Assembly (NCBI GenBank): GCA_035292605.1
Contig: DATDPT010000021.1
Location: 1-57,486, forward strand
DNA: 57,486 bases
Direction: 5' to 3'
From: JALYNX01 sp035292605
Lineage (GTDB): Bacteria > Actinomycetota > Acidimicrobiia > Spongiisociales > ZC4RG35
Shown: piece by piece, positions 52,949-57,486 of the stretch
How the letters are laid out: each line of letters begins with the position of its first letter
Numbering within the stretch: position 1 is the stretch's first letter
Translations under genes and position numbers: made by a program
The notes under the pieces: generated by a model
Databases searched by the model: none
Seen by the model: only the letters and a program-made list of their open reading frames with translations
Told to the model about the DNA's origin: nothing

Positions 52949-53961
52949 ACGACCTCGACACCATCCTCCGCGAGGCCTCGGCCGAGACCCGCTCCGCGTT
53001 CTCACCCGTGAGCGAGCCCGAAGTAAGACCGGCTCGAGCCCGATCGCCGCGAGGCCTGACCGCGGCGCTGGCGGGGGCGGCGGTGGTGCTCGGCCTCGGG
53101 TTGCCTGCGCTCCTGTTGCAGCCCGGGGGCCAATCGCCTCCTCCCCTCGGAAGCGAGGTCACCACTACCAGCCTCGCCAGCTCCTCGACGGTTGCCCTCG
53201 ATCCCTCGTGGCTGGTGCCGACAGTCGCCGACGTCGAAGCCATCATCGCCGATGCCGAGGCGGCCGGGGCGCCCGACGTTCTCTCGCCGGGATGGCGTCC
53301 ACCCCTGGTCAGCGAAGGGCTGTGGTGTCTGTATAGGGACTCCCCGGGAGCCGCCACCGTGGCCTCCAACGGGCCACTCGACCTCGACCACCCGCTGACG
53401 GTCGACGACCTTCTAGCCGAGTGCGCCCCGGGCAACAACGACGGCCTGAGCGACACCACACCGATCCCCACCGAGTTCACGGTCTGCCGCGGGACCTTCG
53501 AGGAGTCTGTCTATAAGACGATGTGGACGAGCGACGGGTCGGAGATCGTGGAGCGCGCCACGGCGCCCGTGGCCGGGTTCCCGGTGGTGCTGGGGTGGGC
53601 GTCGGACTGCACTTCGGAAGATCTCGCAACCAATCCCGTCGTACGTCTATCTGCAGATCTCGAACTCGGGGCGGTCAACAAGATTCGCTCGATCGAGATC
53701 GCCCTCCGCGGCCATGAGCTCCACGGTACCTGCCCGGCACAGGATGCCGAGACCCTTGCGAGGTCGGTGCACCAAGAGTTTGGCACGAGCTGGACCCTGC
53801 TCCAGCGTCCAGGCACAGCATGGTGCGGTCTCTGGATCGATCCGGAGTGGGCGGTGATCAGCTTCGGCGGTGAAACAGCCGCCGCCGAGGAGCGTTTAGG
53901 GTCCGAGGATGGATCGAGCACCAGTCCCCAGACAAGCCCTCCGACGGCGCCAACTGGGTGA
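52945..53961 (+). CDS. Membrane protein downstream of ECF sigma, candidate anti-sigma factor
   Basis: 338 residues. A short cytosolic part (about 1-35, MNDLDTILREASAETRSAF, too short for a ZAS domain and without H-x-x-x-C-x-x-C), one membrane segment (about 38-60), then a 270-residue extracytoplasmic region with eight or so cysteines (LWCLYRD, LAECAPG, FTVCRG, SDCTSED, GTCPAQD, AWCGLW) that may form disulfides. ATGA coupling to the sigma gene suggests regulation of sigma; the mechanism is not the classical zinc anti-sigma one. A promoter for the next gene lies inside its 3' end. Confidence 0.7.
   Translation: MNDLDTILREASAETRSAFSPVSEPEVRPARARSPRGLTAALAGAAVVLGLGLPALLLQPGGQSPPPLGSEVTTTSLASSSTVALDPSWLVPTVADVEAIIADAEAAGAPDVLSPGWRPPLVSEGLWCLYRDSPGAATVASNGPLDLDHPLTVDDLLAECAPGNNDGLSDTTPIPTEFTVCRGTFEESVYKTMWTSDGSEIVERATAPVAGFPVVLGWASDCTSEDLATNPVVRLSADLELGAVNKIRSIEIALRGHELHGTCPAQDAETLARSVHQEFGTSWTLLQRPGTAWCGLWIDPEWAVISFGGETAAAEERLGSEDGSSTSPQTSPPTAPTG
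53897..53902 (+). promoter_or_regulatory. Leaderless -10 element for the aldo/keto reductase, inside upstream gene
   Basis: TAGGGT, six bases before the ATG at 53909, and located within the coding region of the preceding membrane protein. Confidence 0.55.
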
Positions 53962-54910
53962 CCGGAGTGGCATCGAGGTGACACAGGTCGGAATCGGCTT
54001 GTGGGCCGTGCCGCAAGGCGATTGGGGACCGGGGGAGGACCAGGACAGTCTCGATGCCATCGAGGCTGCTTTGGAGGGCGGGGTCAACTTCTTCGACACC
54101 GCCGACGTCTACGGCGCCGGTCATTCCGAGGAGCTCCTGGGCCAGGCGATGCGGGGCCGCCGCGCCGGTTTTGTGGTTGCCACCAAGATCGGCTGGACCG
54201 GCTTCGACGACGTTGCCTCCCGATCCCAATACGACACGGTCGACAAGCTGGTGACCGGGGTGGATGGCTCGCTGCGACGTCTCGACACCGACCACATCGA
54301 CCTGATCCAATGCCACATCCCCACCGAGGAGCCCAACACCGACGTGTTCATCGAGGGGTTCAAACGGCTGAAAGAGGAGGGAAAGGTGCGGGCCTGGGGC
54401 GTCAGCACCAGTGACCTGGCGCATCTGGTGCGATTCAATGCCGATGGCGACTGTGACGCCCTCCAAATCGACTATTCGATCCTCAACCGGATACCGGAGC
54501 GGGAAGTACTCCCCTATTGCCAGCAGAACGGGATAGGAGTCATCGTGCGCGGCCCGCTGGCGATGGGTCTGCTCACCGACAAGTTCTCGACCGACGACAC
54601 CTTCCCCCAAGGTGATTTTCGGCGAGCCTGGATCGAGGATCCGGCGCAGCGCGAGCAGTTCCTGGCCGACCTCGCGACCGTGATCAGGCTTCGTGAGGTG
54701 GTTCCCGAAGAGGAGACGATGTCCCAGTTAGCCCTCCGTTTCGTGACCACCAATCCCGCGGTCACCACGGTGATCCCCGGCGCCCGCAACCGTCGCCAGG
54801 CCGAGTCGAACACCGCGGCCGGTCGTCGGCTGCCGCTGTCGGCCCGGGAAAGGGCCGCCGTCGATGCGATCGTTCCCATGGGTGGTGGCCGCAAGATCTG
54901 GCCCGCCTAG
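53909..54910 (+). CDS. Aldo/keto reductase
   Basis: 333 residues, NAD(P)H-dependent TIM-barrel oxidoreductase. Catalytic tetrad D63 and Y68 (FFDTADVYGAG), K93 (VATKIG) and H136 (IQCHIPTEE); late cofactor segment TTVIPGARNRRQAESN. Resembles the YhdN/AKR11 and IolS-like group. Its 5' end overlaps the preceding gene by 53 bases in another frame. A strong hairpin terminator follows. Substrate unknown. Confidence 0.93.
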   Translation: MDRAPVPRQALRRRQLGDRSGIEVTQVGIGLWAVPQGDWGPGEDQDSLDAIEAALEGGVNFFDTADVYGAGHSEELLGQAMRGRRAGFVVATKIGWTGFDDVASRSQYDTVDKLVTGVDGSLRRLDTDHIDLIQCHIPTEEPNTDVFIEGFKRLKEEGKVRAWGVSTSDLAHLVRFNADGDCDALQIDYSILNRIPEREVLPYCQQNGIGVIVRGPLAMGLLTDKFSTDDTFPQGDFRRAWIEDPAQREQFLADLATVIRLREVVPEEETMSQLALRFVTTNPAVTTVIPGARNRRQAESNTAAGRRLPLSARERAAVDAIVPMGGGRKIWPA

Positions 54911-54932
54911 CGAGGGAATGGTCGCTCCCGAT

Positions 54933-54969
54933 GGAAAGGGGCGGGAACCTTGGTTTCCCGCCCCTTTCC
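54933..54969. terminator. Strong bidirectional hairpin between convergent genes
   Basis: Perfect 15-bp stem GGAAAGGGGCGGGAA / TTCCCGCCCCTTTCC with a 7-base loop, between the ends of the aldo/keto reductase and the ammonium transporter genes. Confidence 0.85.
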
Positions 54970-54989
54970 CTGGACCTGTTGCCCTTGCC

Positions 54990-56504
54990 CTACCCCCCGC
55001 TGGGCAGCGAGGGCTCCCTGGTGGTGGGAGCCGAACCGGTGAACTCCGGGTAGGCGAGGACACCCATCTCCGGGATGTCGACGCCGCCGAGCTCCTCCTC
55101 CTCGGACACTCTGATGCCGCCCTTGGTGATGACGTCCTGGAGCTTGAAGAAGAGATAGGCAAGCCCGAACATCACGGTCCAGATCGTGACCACCCCCGCC
55201 AGCTGGGCCAGGAACTGACCGGTTCCGCCGTAGATCAACCCAAGCATCTCGACCGGCTCACCGGCGCTGTCCACGGCCAGGTTCCAGCCGTTGCCGTAAC
55301 TGCCATCGGGGAAGATGCCCACCGCCAGCACACCGAAAGTCCCGGCGACTCCGTGCACTGAGATGGCGCCGACCACGTCGTCGATTCCGCGTCTTTCGAA
55401 GAACAGAATCGATTCCACCACCAGCACCCCGGCAACAATGCCGATGACCGCAGCCCAACCCGGCGTGACGAAGGCGCAGGGGGCGGTGATCGCCACCAAG
55501 CCGGCCAGCATCCCGTTCATCATCATCCCGGGGTCGGGCTTTTTGCCCCTGAAGTACATGCAATACAGCATCGAGAAGACCGCCCCGAAGGCGGCGGCGA
55601 TCGCGGTGTTGGCCGCCACCGTGGCGAACTGGACATCGGTAGCAGCGAAGGTGGAAGCGGCGTTGAACCCGAACCACCCGAAGAGCAGGATGAAAGTCCC
55701 CAGGGCTGCCATCGGGATGTGATGGCCGGGGATGGTGTTCGCAGTCCCGTCTGCCTTGAACTTGCCGATCCGGGGCCCGAGAACGAGGGCGCCCGCCAGC
55801 GCTGCCGCCCCACCCATGGCATGCACCACGCCGGATCCGGCGAAATCGGCGTAGCCGACACCCCATTCCATCGAGCTCCACAGCCGGTTGAGCCAGCCTC
55901 CGCCCCAGGTCCAGGCCCCGAACAGTGGGTAGTAGATCGCCCCACAGAAAAGACCCCAGCCGACGAAGCTCCGCCATTTCCAACGTTCTGCCATGGAACC
56001 GGTGGGGATGGTCGCCGTGGTGTCCATGAATGCCGCCATGTAGATGAAGAACCCCAGAACGGCCGGGGTGATTGCTTCACCAGCGAGCAGGAACCCACCC
56101 TTCCAGAGGAAGGTCCAGTCCCCCGACCCGATCAGGGCGCCACCCAATGCGGTGTCGTACCCGAAGTCGAACCCGGGGAGCACATAGGAGAAGCCACCGA
56201 ACATGAAGGCGTAACCGACCAAGAAGTAGGCGACGAACCCCAGGCCGAAGATGGCGAAGTTGGTGGAAACGACGTGCGCCGCATGCTTGGCCCGGGAGAA
56301 CCCGGTCTCCACCAGGGCGAAGCCGGCCTGCATGAAGATGACCAGCACCGCACCGATCACGATCCACAGCAGGTTCAACTGCTGTCCCATGGCGGCAACG
56401 GGGTCGGTCTCCTGCGCCAGGGCCGGTGCCGCGGCGCCGAGAACCAGCAGGCCGACGAAGCTGGCGACGATCGACAGCCTCCTGGCCCGGTGTTTCGGTC
56501 TCAT
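54990..56504 (-). CDS. amt: Ammonium transporter
   Basis: 504 residues, Amt/Rh family with a cleavable-looking signal (LVLGAAAPALAQ) and 11 membrane helices. Conserved features: GFSRAKHAAHV, GYADFAGSGVVHAMGG (aspartate and first pore histidine), and GAISVHGVAGTFG (second pore histidine). Passes ammonium/ammonia across the membrane. ATG at 56504 follows an excellent Shine-Dalgarno (AAGGGAGGACATTCG). The C-terminal tail is cytosolic and acidic (RVSEEEELGGVDIPEMG). No glnK gene is adjacent within the window. A GlnR-box-like site lies 56-71 bases upstream. Confidence 0.97.
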   Translation of the reverse strand: MRPKHRARRLSIVASFVGLLVLGAAAPALAQETDPVAAMGQQLNLLWIVIGAVLVIFMQAGFALVETGFSRAKHAAHVVSTNFAIFGLGFVAYFLVGYAFMFGGFSYVLPGFDFGYDTALGGALIGSGDWTFLWKGGFLLAGEAITPAVLGFFIYMAAFMDTTATIPTGSMAERWKWRSFVGWGLFCGAIYYPLFGAWTWGGGWLNRLWSSMEWGVGYADFAGSGVVHAMGGAAALAGALVLGPRIGKFKADGTANTIPGHHIPMAALGTFILLFGWFGFNAASTFAATDVQFATVAANTAIAAAFGAVFSMLYCMYFRGKKPDPGMMMNGMLAGLVAITAPCAFVTPGWAAVIGIVAGVLVVESILFFERRGIDDVVGAISVHGVAGTFGVLAVGIFPDGSYGNGWNLAVDSAGEPVEMLGLIYGGTGQFLAQLAGVVTIWTVMFGLAYLFFKLQDVITKGGIRVSEEEELGGVDIPEMGVLAYPEFTGSAPTTREPSLPSGG

Positions 56505-56545
56505 CGAATGTCCTCCCTTATCTGGTTGAGATGGTCTCGGCAATC

Positions 56546-56618
56546 GTAAGAAAGGGCTGTTAACCGTCTTGAAACGCAGTATTACGAGTTTTGATCGGTC
56601 AGATGACAGCTTTCTTAC
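56546..56618. promoter_or_regulatory. Long dyad and GlnR-box-like site upstream of amt
   Basis: TTAAC-N6-GAAAC at 56560-56575 fits the actinobacterial GlnR box gTnAc-N6-GaAAc except at its first base; a degraded second half (ATTAC-N6-TGATC) follows. The whole is flanked by an inverted repeat, GTAAGAAAG-GG-CTGT (56546-56560) and ACAGCTTTCTTAC (56606-56618), the right arm overlapping the regulator's stop codon. It lies between an OmpR-type regulator and amt on the same strand. Confidence 0.55.
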
Positions 56619-57208
56619 AAGCTGGTGACTGGCTGCGCCGCCCCAGGCGTGCGAGGGAACGGCAGTTGATCGAGCAGATAGCCGCGGGATCGGATGGTTC
56701 GGACCGTGAGACCGACCGTGGGCAGCCGCTGACGCAAACGCAACATATGAGCATCGAGGGCATTGCGACGGGGGTCGGGCCGACCCTCTCCGACCTGTGG
56801 CCAGCCGGATTCGATCAGGGCCTGCCGAGTGACCACGGCTCCCGGTCGTTCGAGGAGGCTGGCCACCAGACGAGCCTCGAGCGGAGAAAGGGAAACCCAG
56901 CCGCTTCCAAAGCGCAGGATGCCACCTTCATCTAGCTGAGGAGTCGTGGACTCCTCGTCGGCACCGTCGGTCCCGATTTGCCGGGATCGGCTTCGCAAAG
57001 CCTCGAGACGGGCTTCGAGGTCGACGGCTGAGGCCGGAACCCTGATCCAGTCCTCGATGGGGCTGGTGCTCACAGGGGGCGGGCCGGATTCGACCAGCAA
57101 TAGGTGGGGTTGACGAGTTGCCAACAGCGAAGCACGTTTCTCCTCTTCACCGGGCCATCGGATCAGGGCCACATCCACGCCGGGAAGGTACCCAGCGTCT
57201 TGTTTCAC
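56615..57208 (-). CDS. OmpR-type winged-helix regulator with degenerate receiver (GlnR-like)
   Basis: 197 residues. C-terminal Trans_reg_C winged helix (about 95-180: VSLSPLEARLVASLLERPG, VVTRQALIESGWP, DAHMLRLRQRL, IRSRGYLLD). The N-terminal 75 residues look like a shortened receiver: PHLLLVESG replaces the usual phosphoacceptor strand with no aspartate, so it should not be phosphorylated, as in GlnR. Lies directly upstream of amt on the same strand, which suggests control of nitrogen uptake. GTG start; an 8-bp inverted repeat CACCTGTG/CACAGGTG (57206-57213, 57285-57292) flanks its promoter region and may be an operator. Confidence 0.75.
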   Translation of the reverse strand: MKQDAGYLPGVDVALIRWPGEEEKRASLLATRQPHLLLVESGPPPVSTSPIEDWIRVPASAVDLEARLEALRSRSRQIGTDGADEESTTPQLDEGGILRFGSGWVSLSPLEARLVASLLERPGAVVTRQALIESGWPQVGEGRPDPRRNALDAHMLRLRQRLPTVGLTVRTIRSRGYLLDQLPFPRTPGAAQPVTSL

Positions 57209-57297
57209 CTGTGTTTCCCGTATGTGAAGCCTCCGCGACAGCCAGATGCTGACCCGTATCGGGGCCGGTATCCATGAGAACTGTCACAGGTGCTTCC

Positions 57298-57303
57298 TAG
57301 CAT
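57298..57303 (+). promoter_or_regulatory. Leaderless -10 element for the M48-like gene
   Basis: TAGCAT with six bases to the ATG at 57310, no Shine-Dalgarno. Confidence 0.55.
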
Positions 57304-57309
57304 CGCCAG

Positions 57310-57486
57310 ATGACCGATCTGCCAGTCGAAGTGATTCGCAGCAACAAGCGCAAGCGGACCGTGCAGGCCTATCTCGCTGATGGCAAGCTCCGGGTCCTGG
57401 TTCCGGCCGGTCTTCCCCCGGATGAGGAGTCCAGGCTCATCGAGAGCATGATCAGCAAGGCCACCCGCAAGCTGTCGTCGGCGGGG
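57310..57486 (+). CDS. M48/YgjP-like metallopeptidase, N-terminal part (runs off window)
   Basis: Only the first 59 codons are present. VEVIRSNKRKRTVQAYLADG and LRVLVPAGLPPDEESRLIES match the N-terminal beta region of bacterial YgjP/DUF45 (M48-type) metallopeptidases; the H-E-x-x-H zinc site would lie beyond the window end. Divergent from the GlnR-like regulator. The family call rests on a short stretch. Confidence 0.65.
   Translation, partial: MTDLPVEVIRSNKRKRTVQAYLADGKLRVLVPAGLPPDEESRLIESMISKATRKLSSAG

Overview
The window is one contiguous piece of a high-GC bacterial chromosome, packed with genes on both strands. Many neighbouring genes share ATGA, GTGA or TGATG stop/start overlaps. A WhiB protein, an OmpR-type regulator beside an ammonium transporter, a likely acyl-CoA carboxylase epsilon-like peptide next to methylmalonyl-CoA epimerase, a tRNA without encoded CCA, and many apparently leaderless genes (TANNNT six or seven bases before an ATG/GTG) all point to Actinomycetota. 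A deep-branching, perhaps uncultured lineage such as Acidimicrobiia is my best guess, but this is inference. I see no phage, insertion sequence, integron or CRISPR array. Both ends cut genes: Mrp at the left and an M48/YgjP-like metallopeptidase at the right.

Layout. 1-9.3 kb: Mrp Fe-S carrier; RDD membrane protein; a minus-strand NUDIX - metallo-beta-lactamase-fold - M23 peptidase operon; WhiB; an NfeD-like membrane protein; a receiver-only response regulator; an HtrA-like lipoprotein protease; an unknown lipoprotein. 9.3-15.6 kb: a SEC-C zinc-motif remnant, tRNA-Pro(CGG), a small conserved-looking protein, lysC-asd (aspartate family), membrane-anchored cyclophilin, PHP phosphoesterase and MurJ lipid II flippase. 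15.7-21.2 kb: epsilon-like peptide, methylmalonyl-CoA epimerase, thiolase, GlpX fructose bisphosphatase, then recR-ybaB-dnaX. 21.3-29.9 kb: two ABC-2 type exporters flanking a dGTPase-like HD protein, a dienoyl-CoA isomerase-like crotonase, a phytoene-desaturase-like oxidoreductase and a small membrane protein.

30-36.5 kb is rich in signalling. It holds a NarL-type two-component pair behind a cluster of G/C dyads, a FabH-like ketosynthase, and a three-gene module. That module consists of a UBP-type zinc finger, a fusion of receiver, glutaredoxin-like and thioredoxin-reductase-like domains that has lost the redox cysteines, and a histidine kinase with a cyclic-nucleotide-binding domain. This is the best candidate for a poorly described system. 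36.5-41.9 kb: a P1 (DmpA-type) peptidase divergent from an aminotransferase - HDAC-like deacetylase - S9 peptidase group that looks catabolic for acylated amines or peptides. 42-45.2 kb: a histidine kinase, cupredoxin-like lipoprotein, methyltransferase and polytopic membrane protein in one overlapping operon.

45.4-57.5 kb: K+-independent-type proton-pumping pyrophosphatase, two alpha/beta hydrolases, HAD hydrolase, DDAH-like amidinohydrolase, pirin, an ECF sigma factor with a membrane partner, an aldo/keto reductase whose leaderless promoter lies inside the partner gene, and an ammonium transporter behind an OmpR-like regulator with a GlnR-box-like site between them. Three copies of an ungapped 50-bp palindromic repeat lie at gene boundaries (26947, 47748, 51169) and look like a dispersed family.
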